Notes: generated by a model not told the origin, from the sequence alone. DNA of 64,000 nt from Janibacter massiliensis (GCF_900289115.1 NZ_LT985196.1:1208756-1272755); one strand, 5' to 3'; counted from the stretch's first letter, positions 33,039 to 42,090 are shown. Made by a program: numbers and translations.

Positions 33039-34139
33039 GCCGGCCCCCGGTCGCGATCGCCCACGACTACCTCACCCAGCGTGGTGGGGCCGAGCGGGTC
33101 GTCCTGGCGATCGCGCGCGCGTTCCCCGGCGCTCCCGTCCACACCTCGGTCCACGAGCCGGACGGGACCTACCCCGAGTTCGCCGAGCTCGACGTCGTCA
33201 CGACCCCGCTGCAGCGGGTGGGCCCGCTGCGGCGCGACCCCCGGCGGGCGCTGCCGGTGCTCGCGCCGGTCGTCTCGCGCCACCGGATCGAGGCCGACCT
33301 CGTCGTCGCGAGCAGCAGCGGGTGGGCGCACGGGTTCGACACCGACGGCGCGGTGCTCGTCTACTGCCACGCCCCCGCGCGGTGGCTCTACCAGTCCGAG
33401 AACTATCTCGGCGGGCCCCGCTGGCGCTCCCCGAAGGGCATCGCGCTCGCGGCGCTCGACCCGTGGCTGCGCCGCTGGGACGCCGCGGCCGCGGCCCGTG
33501 CCGACCGGTACCTCGCGAACTCCCGGGTCGTCCGCGACCGGATCCGTGCGGCGTACGGCATCGACGCCGAGGTGCTGCCCCCGCCGTTCGGGGTCGACGC
33601 CGACGGGCCGCTCACGCCCGTGCCGGAGCTCTCCGGCTGGGCGGAGGAGGGGTACCTGCTCGTCGTGTCGCGCCTGCTGCCGTACAAGAACGTGGACGCG
33701 GCGATCGAGGCCGTCCGGGGCGCCGACCACCGGCTCGTCGTCGTCGGCGACGGACCGCTGCGGGAGGAGCTGGCCGCCACCGCCCCGCCGAACGTCCGGC
33801 TCGTGCGTGACCTCACCGACGCCCAGCTGCGCTGGGTGTACGCCCACGCCCGTCGCCTGCTCGCCCCCAGCCTCGAGGACTTTCGGTCTCACCCCGCTCG
33901 AGGCAGCGGCAGCCGGCGTCCCGACCGTCGCCCTGCGGGGTGGCGGGTACCTCGACACGGTGCTGGAGGGCACGACCGGGGTCTTCGTCGACGAGGTGAC
34001 CCCGCGGGCGATCGCCGCCGGGATCGACACGGCCGAGCAGATCCCCTGGGATGCCCCCACGATCCGGGCTCACGCCGCCGGCTTCGGGGAGGAGCGCTTC
34101 GCCGAGCGGCTGAGGCAGATCGCCGCCGACCTCGGCTGA
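33035..34139 (+). pseudogene. Glycosyltransferase family 4 (mannosyltransferase-like), interrupted by a +1 frameshift
   Basis: Reading from the ATG gives VAIAHDYLTQRGGAERVVLA, VYCHAPARWLYQSENYLGG, DRYLANSRVVRDRI, YLLVVSRLLPYKNVDAAIEA and LLAPSLEDF, all as in GDP-mannose-using GT4 enzymes of GDP-rhamnose and mannan clusters. At 33881-33883 the three T put the frame out; with two T it reads EDFGLTPLEAAAAGVPTVAL and continues to 34139 (about 367 residues). The lost piece holds the second half of the E-x7-E donor motif. As given, the frame would run to 34183 as nonsense. A base-calling error is likely, but real inactivation is possible. Confidence 0.78.
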
Positions 34140-34148
34140 TTTCTGGTA

Positions 34149-34181
34149 TTGGCAGTAATCGTCAGTGCCATTGCTTACCCT
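34149..34181 (+). promoter_or_regulatory. Candidate promoter/operator of the sugar transferase operon
   Basis: A rare AT-richer patch before the sugar transferase gene. TACCCT (34176-34181) could be the -10 box, and TGGCA (34150-34154) with TGCCA (34166-34170) forms an 11-base-spaced dyad just upstream. TTGGCA at 34149 is 21 bases from the -10, too far for a normal -35. About 50 bases of leader with a GAGGAG ribosome site follow. Confidence 0.35.
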
Positions 34182-34231
34182 GACCCGGGGCTCGTGACGA
34201 CACGCACGAGGAACGACGTCGAGGAGATGGC

Positions 34232-35662
34232 ATGAGGTTCGGCACGAGCCGACGCATCTCGCGAACCCTCCTTGCCCTCGTGGACTCCCTCCTCATCGGC
34301 CTGACGATCGTGCTCGGGATCCTCGCGCGCGGGGCGCTGCCGTTCCTCGGTCGGGCCAACGACATCGGCCAGATCGCCGCGACCGCTGCGCCCGCCCTGC
34401 TCCTGGGGTGGGCGTGCGTCATCTGGCTGCGGGGCGGGTATCCGCGCCGCAACGACGCCACCGACACCAGCGACTACACCCGGGTCGTCCTGGCGTCGCT
34501 CACCTTCGCCGCGATCGTCGGGATCGGGTGCTACGTCCTGCAGTTCCCGCTCTCGCGAGCCTTCTACGTCATCCTCTTCGGGGTCGGCACGCCGCTGCTC
34601 GTCCTCGGCCGGGTCCTGCTCAACCGGGTCGTCCACCTCGCGCGCAAGCGGGGCGTCATGCGCGAGCGGGTGCTCATCGCCGGGACCCCGATCAAGGTCG
34701 ACGACATCGCCGCGGTCCTCGAGCGCGAGTCCTGGCTGGGGTATGAGGTCGCCGGGGCGCTCGTGCCCACCCGCTTCGACGGCGGGACCGGCACCGGCCG
34801 GACCGCCGGCGGCATCGAGGTCCTCGGCACCCCGGACGCGGTGCCCGACCTCGTCGCCCGCGGTGACATCGGCGCGGTGATCTTCGCCGAAGGGTCGTTC
34901 CCGTCGGCGACGGCGTTCCGGCGGATGGCCTGGGCCATGGAGCCCCACGACGTCGAGATGATCGTCGTCCCGGCCCTCACCGACGTCTCGAGCGAGCGGC
35001 TGGCGATCCGCCCGGTCGCGGGCCTGCCGCTCGTCCACGTCGAACCGCCCCAGAGCGCGCGGGCCCGTCGGATGGTCAAGCGGGTCTTCGACGTCGCCGG
35101 GGCCAGCGCGCTGATCGTGCTCCTCTCGCCGGTCCTCCTCGCCGCGGCGCTCGCCGTCCGCCTCCACGACCGTGGGCCCGCCCTGTTCCGGCAGCAGCGC
35201 GTGGGTCTCGACGGGCGCACCTTCGAGTGCCTGAAATTCCGGAGCATGGTCGTCGACGCCGACCGGGCGCTGGAGGAGCTGCGGGAGCAGAACGAGACCG
35301 ACGGCGTGCTGTTCAAGATGGCCCACGACCCCCGGGTCACCCGACCCGGGCGGTTCCTGCGCCGGTACTCCCTCGACGAGCTGCCCCAGCTGTTCAACGT
35401 CGTGCGCGGGGAGATGTCCCTCGTCGGCCCGAGGCCGCCGCTGCCGAGCGAGGTCGAGGAGTACGGCGCGGACGTCCGGCGCCGGCTACGGGTCCGTCCG
35501 GGGATGACCGGCCTGTGGCAGGTGTCGGGGCGCTCGGACCTGTCGTGGGAGGACACCGTCCGCCTCGACCTCTACTACGTCGACAACTGGTCGATGCTCC
35601 AGGACCTCTCGATCCTCGCCCGGACCTTCAACGCCGTCGTCGGGGGCCGCGGTGCCTACTGA
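34232..35662 (+). CDS. Polyprenyl-phosphate sugar-1-phosphate transferase (WbaP/CpsE-type initiating enzyme)
   Basis: Loads the first sugar-1-phosphate onto undecaprenyl phosphate to start each repeat unit. The 476 residues have four to five N-terminal membrane helices (residues 10-130), a soluble CoA-binding-like middle (ERVLIAGTPIKVDDIAAVL), and from about 285 the bacterial sugar transferase domain: KRVFDVAGASALIVLLSPVL, ALFRQQRVGLDGRTFECLKF, RRYSLDELPQLFNV, GEMSLVGPRPPLPSEV and RPGMTGLWQVSGRSDL. The DELPQ and LVGPRPPLP motifs are diagnostic. GAGGAG ribosome site. Its stop overlaps the next gene by 11 bp. Confidence 0.93.
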   Translation: MRFGTSRRISRTLLALVDSLLIGLTIVLGILARGALPFLGRANDIGQIAATAAPALLLGWACVIWLRGGYPRRNDATDTSDYTRVVLASLTFAAIVGIGCYVLQFPLSRAFYVILFGVGTPLLVLGRVLLNRVVHLARKRGVMRERVLIAGTPIKVDDIAAVLERESWLGYEVAGALVPTRFDGGTGTGRTAGGIEVLGTPDAVPDLVARGDIGAVIFAEGSFPSATAFRRMAWAMEPHDVEMIVVPALTDVSSERLAIRPVAGLPLVHVEPPQSARARRMVKRVFDVAGASALIVLLSPVLLAAALAVRLHDRGPALFRQQRVGLDGRTFECLKFRSMVVDADRALEELREQNETDGVLFKMAHDPRVTRPGRFLRRYSLDELPQLFNVVRGEMSLVGPRPPLPSEVEEYGADVRRRLRVRPGMTGLWQVSGRSDLSWEDTVRLDLYYVDNWSMLQDLSILARTFNAVVGGRGAY

Positions 35663-36524
35663 CGGGGTCGACATCCCGCTGTCCGTCCGGGTCGCCGTCG
35701 CCCATGCGGTGGCGCAGCACCTGGCCGACGAGGTCGGGGCGGACGTCCTGCACGTCAAGGGCCCGGTCCTGCATCCCTCCCTCGCGGTGCACCGGGGCGG
35801 CAGCACCGACGCCGACGTCCTCGTGCGCCCGGAGCACGTCGCTTGGCTCATCGACGTCATGCGGCGCCACGGCTGGGCCGTCGTCACCGACTTCCGTACC
35901 GGGTCGGTGTTCGAGCACGCAGCGACGCTGCGTCACCGCGTCTACGGGTACGTCGACGTCCACCGGCACTTCCCCGGCTTCGGGGTCCCGCCGTCGGTCG
36001 CGTTCGACCGCCTGTGGGGCGACCGCGGCACGACGACGGTCGCCGACCGCGAGGTACCGGTCCCGTCGATCGCGGCTCAGGCGCTGCTTCTCGTCCTCCA
36101 CGCCGGACGGGGGGCCGAGTGGGAGGGGCAGCAGGACGTGCGGACCGCGTGGCACGACGCCGACCCAGAGGCCCGTGCCGCGGTCGCCGCGCTGCGGGAC
36201 GAGCTCGACGCCGGGATGGCGTTCGCCGTGGCGGTCGGGGACGACCCCGGCGACGCCCCCGACCTCGCGCTCTGGCAGTCCTTCGCTCCCGGAGCGACGC
36301 GTACCGAGCAGTGGCGCGCCCGGATCGCCGCAGCCCCGGACCGCCGCAGCGCCCTGCGCATCATCCTCAGCGCGGCCCTCGTGAACACCGACCATCTCGC
36401 GATGGAGCTCGGTCGCCGTCCGACGCCGCGCGACGTGCTGCAGGCCCAGGCCGGCCGGGTCCGGCGCGCGACGAGCGAGCTGCGGCAGGTCGCGGCGGCC
36501 CGCGTGCGGAGGCGCCGTGGCTGA
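35652..36524 (+). CDS. Nucleotidyltransferase-fold protein (NTP_transf_5 type)
   Basis: A 290-residue protein. VLHVKGPVLHPSLAVHRGGSTDADVLV (seen as KGPVLHP and GGSTDADVLV) is the pattern of the 'uncharacterised nucleotidyltransferase' family PF14907, with the paired Asp of a minimal polymerase-beta fold; GYVDVHRHFPGFG and ALLLVLHAGRG follow. Family members sit next to PqqD-like genes in lasso-peptide and polysaccharide loci, and the next gene here is PqqD-like. The substrate is not known. GTG start inside the end of the sugar transferase gene, so translation is coupled. Confidence 0.72.
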   Translation: MPTDGVDIPLSVRVAVAHAVAQHLADEVGADVLHVKGPVLHPSLAVHRGGSTDADVLVRPEHVAWLIDVMRRHGWAVVTDFRTGSVFEHAATLRHRVYGYVDVHRHFPGFGVPPSVAFDRLWGDRGTTTVADREVPVPSIAAQALLLVLHAGRGAEWEGQQDVRTAWHDADPEARAAVAALRDELDAGMAFAVAVGDDPGDAPDLALWQSFAPGATRTEQWRARIAAAPDRRSALRIILSAALVNTDHLAMELGRRPTPRDVLQAQAGRVRRATSELRQVAAARVRRRRG

Positions 36525-36837
36525 GCCCACCACCCGCTACGCCGCCCCCGCCGACCTCGCCCGGGTCGAGAGCAGCGACCCGTCGTACGACGGCGTGCTC
36601 TTCCTCGCCCGCCTTCCCGACGGGCCGATCCACCACCTCAACGGGGCCGCCGCGATCGTCCACGACGTCGCGCCCGGACGGTCCGCCGAGGAGGTGGTGA
36701 CCGCGGTCGCGCAGGCGGTCGGGCTCGACCCGGCGCGCGTCGACGCCGACGTCCGAGCGTGCCTGGCCGACCTCGAGGCCCTCGGTCTCCTCGACCGGGT
36801 GGAGACTCCGCCGGAAGAGCGCGTCACGGGCGGCTGA
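36517..36837 (+). CDS. PqqD-like protein
   Basis: A 106-residue protein that fits the PqqD / peptide-recognition winged-helix family: IHHLNGAAAIVHDVAPGRSAEEVV followed (with a break) by a predicted helix-turn-helix AVGLDPARVDADVRACLADL and ALGLLDRV. The usual landmarks, L-N-x-x-A and W/V followed by L-x-x-L at the end, are there. PqqD proteins deliver peptides to modifying enzymes, but no leader peptide or radical SAM enzyme is encoded nearby. It overlaps the nucleotidyltransferase-fold gene by 8 bp and precedes trpS by a few bases. Confidence 0.7.
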   Translation: MAEPTTRYAAPADLARVESSDPSYDGVLFLARLPDGPIHHLNGAAAIVHDVAPGRSAEEVVTAVAQAVGLDPARVDADVRACLADLEALGLLDRVETPPEERVTGG

Positions 36838-36841
36838 CAGA

Positions 36842-37867
36842 ATGGCCGGCATGGCGCAGACCCCGACCAGCCGTCCGCGCATCCTCTCGGGGATGCAACC
36901 GACGAGCGACTCCCTCCACATCGGCAACTACATCGGGGCGCTGACGAGCTGGATCGGGCTGCAGGACGACTTCGAGCCCTACTTCTTCGTCGCCGACCTG
37001 CACGCGCTCACCGTGGCGACGGACCCGGAGGTCGTCCGGCGCCGCACCCGGCTCACCGCCGCCCAGTACATCGCCGCGGGCATCGACACGGACCGGTGCG
37101 CCGTCTTCTGCCAGAGCCATGTGCGCGAGCACGCCGAAGTCATGTGGGTCCTGTCGTGCCAGACCGCGATGGGCGAGATGGAGCGGATGACGCAGTTCAA
37201 GGACAAGGTCGCCAAGGGGCAGAAGGCGAACGTCGGCCTGTTCACCTACCCCGTCCTCATGGCCGGCGACATCCTCCTCTACGACGCGCAGCGCGTGCCG
37301 GTCGGTGAGGACCAGCGCCAGCACCTCGAGATCACCCGCGACCTCGCGGTCCGCTTCAACCAGCGCTTCGGCGAGACCTTCGTCGTCCCCGAGCCGCACA
37401 TCCTCAAGCAGTCCGCGAAGATCATGGACCTGCAGGAGCCGACGGCGAAGATGAGCAAGACCTCCTCGTCACCCAAGGGGATGATCGACATCCTCGACGA
37501 CCCGAAGCGCATCGCGAAGAACATCCGCTCGGCGGTCACCGACGGCGAGGGCGAGGTCCGCTACGACCCCGAGGGGAAGCCGGGGGTGAGCAATCTGCTC
37601 GTCATCCACTCGGCGCTGTCCGGCACTCCCGTGGACGAGCTGGAGCGCCGGTTCGAGGGGCAGGGCTACGGGTCGTTCAAGGGTGAGGTCGCGGACGTCG
37701 TCGTCGATGCGGTGGCCCCGTTCCGGGAGCGGATCGAGGAGCTCACCTCCGACCCCGCCGAGCTGGACCGGATCCTCGCGGCGGGTGCCGAGCGCGCCCG
37801 GACCGTCGCCGCAGCGACGATGGATCGGGTGCGGGAGGCTGTCGGGCTGCTGGCGGCCGGGGTCTGA
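36842..37867 (+). CDS. trpS: Tryptophanyl-tRNA synthetase
   Basis: Charges tRNA-Trp. The 341 residues match the bacterial TrpRS family. HIGN at 26-29 and KMSKT at about 203-207 are the class I signature sequences; GMQPTSDSLHIGNYIG, FVADLHALT and MAGDILLYDAQRVPVGEDQ form the tryptophan and ATP site. The true start may be the second ATG nine bases downstream. It begins four bases after the PqqD-like stop, which is unusual for a housekeeping gene and suggests the polysaccharide locus was inserted upstream of it. Confidence 0.97.
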   Translation: MAGMAQTPTSRPRILSGMQPTSDSLHIGNYIGALTSWIGLQDDFEPYFFVADLHALTVATDPEVVRRRTRLTAAQYIAAGIDTDRCAVFCQSHVREHAEVMWVLSCQTAMGEMERMTQFKDKVAKGQKANVGLFTYPVLMAGDILLYDAQRVPVGEDQRQHLEITRDLAVRFNQRFGETFVVPEPHILKQSAKIMDLQEPTAKMSKTSSSPKGMIDILDDPKRIAKNIRSAVTDGEGEVRYDPEGKPGVSNLLVIHSALSGTPVDELERRFEGQGYGSFKGEVADVVVDAVAPFRERIEELTSDPAELDRILAAGAERARTVAAATMDRVREAVGLLAAGV

Positions 37868-37869
37868 CC

Positions 37870-38382
37870 GTGCCCGTCGTCGGCGTCGCCGTCGCCGTGC
37901 CCGAGCCGTGGGGGACGACGCTGCGGCGCAAGCGAGCCGTCTACGGCGATCCGCAGGCCCGGGCGGTGCCGCCGCACGTGACGCTGCTGCCCCCCACGGA
38001 GATCGAGGACCCGCAGCTGCCGCCCTTCCTCGAGCACCTCGACGGGGTCGGTGGGCGGCACGCGCCGTTCGTCATGACGCTGCGCGGGACGGGGACCTTC
38101 CGGCCGGTCTCGCCCGTCGTCTTCGTGCAGGTCGCACGGGGGATACCGGCGTGCGAGCAGCTCGAGCGGGACGTGCGCTCCGGCCCGGTCGCGCGGGACC
38201 TCGACTTCCCTTACCACCCGCACGTCACCGTCGGGCACCACCTCTCGGACGACCAGCTCGACATCGCCTTCGACGATCTCGCCGACTTCCTCGCGGAGTT
38301 CGAGGTCACCGCGTTCGAGGTGTACGTCCACGACGGCGACGGGGCGTGGCGCACCCATCGCCGGGTGGAGCTGCGCGGGTGA
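37870..38382 (+). CDS. 2'-5' RNA ligase family protein
   Basis: A 170-residue protein of the 2H phosphoesterase superfamily. It has the two His-x-Thr motifs that give the family its name: PPHVTLL near residue 37 and YHPHVTVGH near residue 119. Such proteins hydrolyse or form 2'-5' phosphodiester bonds and cyclic phosphates in RNA. The GTG begins two bases after the trpS stop, so the pair is likely co-transcribed, a common actinobacterial order. It converges with the carboxypeptidase gene. Confidence 0.85.
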   Translation: MPVVGVAVAVPEPWGTTLRRKRAVYGDPQARAVPPHVTLLPPTEIEDPQLPPFLEHLDGVGGRHAPFVMTLRGTGTFRPVSPVVFVQVARGIPACEQLERDVRSGPVARDLDFPYHPHVTVGHHLSDDQLDIAFDDLADFLAEFEVTAFEVYVHDGDGAWRTHRRVELRG

Positions 38383-38425
38383 CCGACGCGTGCGGCAGGG
38401 CTCAGACCCGGCCGCAGGCGCCGCC

Positions 38426-39667
38426 TCAGCCCCGAGCGCGGCGGTCGGTGCGGCGGCCCCGCTCGAGCGCTGCCCCGGCGAGGACGACGCCGAGGAGGGC
38501 GACGCCACCGAGCCAGGCGAAGGACCTGACCACGGGATCCCGCGACCCGGTGGGCGGGCGGTCGGCCGCGACGACCCCCGTGTGACCGCCGACGGGCGCC
38601 GCGGCGGGGCGTCCCGCCCGGGAGGCCCGGGTGGTCGGCCCGGGCGCGGGGGCGGCCGGGTCGGGCGTGCCCGGGGCGACGAGGGTGCCCACCGGCCGGA
38701 GCCGGCCGGCGTACCGGGCCGCCCACGTGTGCAGCCGAGCGGCCGGCCGCCAACCGCCCTCGAGGCCGTGCAGCTGCGCGACGAGGATCGACCGGCCGCC
38801 CCGCCGGACCACCGTGACGAGGGAGTGCTGCGCGGCGGTGGTGTAGCCGTTCTTCACGCCGTAGGTCCCCGCGTAGTTCCACAGCATCGGGTTGTGGTTG
38901 CTGATCGTGAAGCGCTCGCGTCGTCCACCCTTCCCCGGCCCGGCGGGGAAGCGGGCCGTCCGGCGCGCGACGTGGGCGCGGAACCGGGGGCTGCCCATCG
39001 CCGCCCGGGTGATGAGGGCCAGGTCGTAGACCGAGGTGCGCTGCCCCGGCGCGTCGAGCCCCGAGGGGTCGCCGGCGGCGGTGTCGAAGGCGCCGAGCTC
39101 GCGGGCCGTCTCGTTCATCGCCCGCAGGGTCTTGGCCCGCCCGCCCGCGACGCGCGCAAGCATGTACGCCGCGTCGTTGCCGGAGGACAGCAGGAGCGCG
39201 TCGTACAGCTCCCGACCCGAGTACGTCTTCCCCGGCAGGATCCCGACCCGGGTGCCCTCCGCCTGCACGTCCGAGGGCATCGCCCGGTAGCGCTTCTCCG
39301 GCGTGATCACCGGCAGCAGCGTGAGCGCCGTGAGGATCTTCAGGGTGCTCGCGGGCAGGAGCCGGGCGTGCGGCGCCTTCGCGGCGAGGACCTCCCCGGT
39401 CTCGAGATCGACGGCGATCCAGGAGACGTTCCTCACCCGTGGCGGCGCCGGCACCCCGGAGCCGCGGTAGACGACGCCCCGGGCCGACATCGCCGACCCG
39501 CCGACGCAGTGCGGGGCGCACACGATGCTCGGGCGCGGCAGCGTCGGGCGCCGGTCGGGCGTCGTCGCGGCCTGAGCGGGGGCGGGGACGGCGTGTGCCG
39601 GGGCGCTGGCCGGGACGAGGAGCAGGAGGGCGGCGAGCAGCGACAGTGGCCGGGCGGTGCGGGGCAC
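38426..39667 (-). CDS. D-alanyl-D-alanine carboxypeptidase (PBP5/6 type)
   Basis: Trims the terminal D-Ala from peptidoglycan stem peptides. The 413-residue precursor begins with a signal peptide (LSLLAALLLLVPASAPAHA). The serine-peptidase motifs are STLK (Ser107, Lys110), SGN (162-164) and KNG (272-274, replacing the more usual KTG). A Pro/Ala-rich linker leads to a C-terminal membrane anchor (SFAWLGGVALLGVVLAGAAL) and a basic tail. The start is uncertain: the GTG chosen lies nine bases after the upstream mannosyltransferase stop, and no good ribosome site is seen. Confidence 0.88.
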   Translation of the reverse strand: MPRTARPLSLLAALLLLVPASAPAHAVPAPAQAATTPDRRPTLPRPSIVCAPHCVGGSAMSARGVVYRGSGVPAPPRVRNVSWIAVDLETGEVLAAKAPHARLLPASTLKILTALTLLPVITPEKRYRAMPSDVQAEGTRVGILPGKTYSGRELYDALLLSSGNDAAYMLARVAGGRAKTLRAMNETARELGAFDTAAGDPSGLDAPGQRTSVYDLALITRAAMGSPRFRAHVARRTARFPAGPGKGGRRERFTISNHNPMLWNYAGTYGVKNGYTTAAQHSLVTVVRRGGRSILVAQLHGLEGGWRPAARLHTWAARYAGRLRPVGTLVAPGTPDPAAPAPGPTTRASRAGRPAAAPVGGHTGVVAADRPPTGSRDPVVRSFAWLGGVALLGVVLAGAALERGRRTDRRARG

Positions 39668-39675
39668 GGGGAGGA

Positions 39676-40839
39676 TCAGGCGGCGGTGCGGTGCTCGTCG
39701 ATCGTCGTCGCGTAGTGGCCGACGAGCTGCTCGGTGAGGGCGCTCCAGGACCGGTTCCGCACCCGCTCGAGCCCCGCGGCACCCATCGACTCCCGCAGCG
39801 CGGCGTCCTCGACGAGGGCGGTGCTCCAGCGCCGCAGGTCGCCCGAACGGTCCGGGTCGAAGTGGTACCCCGTGACGCCGTGGGCGACGAGGTCCAGCGG
39901 GCCGCCGACGCCGGGGGCGACGACCGGCAGCGCCATCGCGGCGGCCTCCTGGAGGGTCTGGCCGAAGGTCTCCTTCGTCCCCGTGTGGACGAAGACGTCG
40001 AAGGCCGCGTACGCCCGGGCGAGCTCCTCCCCGCTGCGCTTGCCGAGGAAGACCGGCGGCAGGTTCGGGCGGCCGGACTGCCGGGCCACCGCCTCGGACA
40101 GCAGCGCGCCGATCTCCGTCCGGCTGGGGCCCTCGCCGACGATGACGATGCGTGAGCCCGGGATCGTGGCGAGCTCGACGAGCCGGTGCAGCTCCTTCTC
40201 GGGGGCGATCCGCCCGACGTAGCCGAGGAGGACCTCGCCGTTCGGGGCGAGGGTGCGGCGCAGGTCCTTCGTCTCCTGGTCGTCCTTCCACCTCGGGGTG
40301 AACAGGGTGGTGTCGACCCCCCGGCCCCACAGCGCGGTGCGCGGGATCCGGCGGGCGCGCAGCTCGTCGAGCGTCGGCTGGCTGGGGGCGAGCGTGCGGC
40401 CGGCCTTCTCGTGCAGGCCCCGGATCCAGCGCCACGTGATCTCCGCGGCCCCCCGACCGATGGGACCCGGACCGTGCTGCTGGACGTAGCTCGGCATGTC
40501 CGTCTGGTAGATCGCGACGCTGGGGATGTCCATGTGCTCGGCCGCCTGGAGACCACGCGCGCCGACGAGGAAGGGCGAGGCGGCGTGAAGCACGTCGGGC
40601 CTGAAGTCGCGCAGCGTGCGGGTGAGGGCGGCCGTGGGGATGCCGGCCCGGAACCCGCGGACGGTGAACCCGGGGATCGTGCGGACGAGGTGGCCGGCGA
40701 AGGAGCTCGGGCCGGGGCCGGGGGCGATGATGACCGCCTTGTGGCCCTGCTCGCGCAGGCACTCGGCGACCCGACACACGCTCGTCGTCACGCCGTTGAG
40801 CTGGGGCAGGAACGACTCCGTGACGATCGCAACGCGCAT
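39676..40839 (-). CDS. mgtA: GDP-mannose-dependent alpha-mannosyltransferase (MgtA-like GT4)
   Basis: A 387-residue GT-B enzyme: MRVAIVTESFLPQLNGVTTS is the family N-terminus, then HAASPFLVGARGLQAAEHM, SVAIYQTDMPSYVQQHG, ALWGRGVDTTLFTPRW, LGYVGRIAPEKELHRL, and TGTKETFGQTLQEAAAMALP with E-x7-E (ETFGQTLQE). It matches MgtA of Corynebacterineae, which adds mannose to glucuronosyl-diacylglycerol or phosphatidylinositol in lipomannan-type glycolipid synthesis. The D,D-carboxypeptidase follows nine bases later. It diverges from the guanylyltransferase gene that makes its donor. Confidence 0.85.
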   Translation of the reverse strand: MRVAIVTESFLPQLNGVTTSVCRVAECLREQGHKAVIIAPGPGPSSFAGHLVRTIPGFTVRGFRAGIPTAALTRTLRDFRPDVLHAASPFLVGARGLQAAEHMDIPSVAIYQTDMPSYVQQHGPGPIGRGAAEITWRWIRGLHEKAGRTLAPSQPTLDELRARRIPRTALWGRGVDTTLFTPRWKDDQETKDLRRTLAPNGEVLLGYVGRIAPEKELHRLVELATIPGSRIVIVGEGPSRTEIGALLSEAVARQSGRPNLPPVFLGKRSGEELARAYAAFDVFVHTGTKETFGQTLQEAAAMALPVVAPGVGGPLDLVAHGVTGYHFDPDRSGDLRRWSTALVEDAALRESMGAAGLERVRNRSWSALTEQLVGHYATTIDEHRTAA

Positions 40840-40934
40840 CTGATCAGCATCTCCCGGCTCGATGGCCCGCGATCGACGATGGGGTGACCCTCCGGTGAAG
40901 GTTCCGTCGCCGCGAGGTCGGACGCTGGGGACGT

Positions 40935-40940
40935 TACCGT
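40935..40940 (+). promoter_or_regulatory. Candidate -10 box (TACCGT) of manC, leaderless
   Basis: TACCGT is followed by seven bases and the ATG of the guanylyltransferase gene, without a ribosome site. Confidence 0.45.
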
Positions 40941-40947
40941 CTGGGCC

Positions 40948-42090
40948 ATGACGAACAGCGGGGTGAGCACGGGTCCGGGCGCGCCGGGGGAGGGCGTCGC
41001 GACGGGCCGAGGGGTCGAGTCGTTCTGGGCGGTCGTCCCGGCGGGGGGTGCGGGGACTCGCCTGTGGCCGGCGAGCCGGGCCTCCTCGCCGAAGTTCCTT
41101 CACGACCTCACCGGCAGCGGCCGGTCGCTCATCCAGGCCACGGTCGACCGGCTCGAGCCCGTCGTCGGCGACCGGGTCGTCGTCGTCACGGGGGCGGTCC
41201 ACGAGGCGGCGGTCCGCGAGCAGCTCCCGGGGCTGGGCGATGGACAGCTGCTGTGCGAGCCGTCCCCGCGGGACTCGATGGCCGCGATCGGCTGGGCGGC
41301 CGCCGTGCTCGAGCGCCGGGACCCGGACGCGATCATCGGATCCTTCGCCGCCGACCACGTCATCGGCGACCTGCCGGTCTTCCACGACGCGGTGCGCGAG
41401 GCGGTCGACGTGGCGCGCTCCGGACGCCTGGTGACGATCGGCATCGAGCCGACCTTCCCCTCGACCGGCTTCGGGTACATCAAGATGGGCGCCCCCATCC
41501 GCGGCACCCGGATGGCCCGGAAGGTGCGCCAGTTCGTCGAGAAGCCCGACGCCGACCGAGCGGCGCGCTACCTCGCGACGGGGGAGTTCCGGTGGAACGC
41601 CGGGATGTTCGTCGTCCGGGCCAGCGCCCTGCTCGACCTGCTCGCGCAGTGGCATCCTGACCTCGCCGCGGGACTGCGGCGCCTGGCGGCCGAGCCGGAC
41701 CAGCTGGAGACGGTCTGGCCCGCCCTGGAGAAGATCGCCATCGACCACGCGGTCGCCGAGCCCGCGGCCGACGAGGGGAACGTCGCCGTCGTCCGCGGCG
41801 ACTTCGGCTGGGACGACATCGGCGACTTCCGGTCGCTGCGGGAGATCCTCACCGCGCAGGGGGCGAACGAGTCGCTGACGGTGGTCGGGGACGCCGAGCA
41901 GGTCGAGGCGATCGACGCGAGCGGGCTCGTCCTGCGCGGCACGGACCGGCTCGTCGCGCTCGTCGGGGTGCAGGACGTCGTCGTCGTCGACACCCCGGAC
42001 GCCCTCCTCGTGACCACCCGCGACCGCGCGCAGGACGTGAAGAAGGTCGTCGCGCGTCTCAAGGAGAACGGCCGCACCGACCTCACCTGA
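40948..42090 (+). CDS. manC: Mannose-1-phosphate guanylyltransferase
   Basis: Makes GDP-mannose from GTP and mannose-1-phosphate. The 380-residue product has the nucleotide-binding loop PAGGAGTRLWPASR at 31-44, SPKFLHDL, PRDSMAAIGWAAAVL, FAADHVIGD, GFGYIKMG, FVEKPDADRAARYL and FRWNAGMFV. It lacks the isomerase domain found in bifunctional proteins of this family. It supplies MgtA (divergent gene) and the Gmd pair upstream. Leaderless start with TACCGT seven bases before the ATG. The first 24 residues are a low-complexity Gly/Ala tail. Confidence 0.94.
   Translation: MTNSGVSTGPGAPGEGVATGRGVESFWAVVPAGGAGTRLWPASRASSPKFLHDLTGSGRSLIQATVDRLEPVVGDRVVVVTGAVHEAAVREQLPGLGDGQLLCEPSPRDSMAAIGWAAAVLERRDPDAIIGSFAADHVIGDLPVFHDAVREAVDVARSGRLVTIGIEPTFPSTGFGYIKMGAPIRGTRMARKVRQFVEKPDADRAARYLATGEFRWNAGMFVVRASALLDLLAQWHPDLAAGLRRLAAEPDQLETVWPALEKIAIDHAVAEPAADEGNVAVVRGDFGWDDIGDFRSLREILTAQGANESLTVVGDAEQVEAIDASGLVLRGTDRLVALVGVQDVVVVDTPDALLVTTRDRAQDVKKVVARLKENGRTDLT

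Noticed and set aside
34149-34170. TGGCA-N11-TGCCA dyad before the sugar transferase gene as a strong operator
   Set aside because: Arms are only five bases and do not extend; kept only as part of a low-confidence promoter entry.
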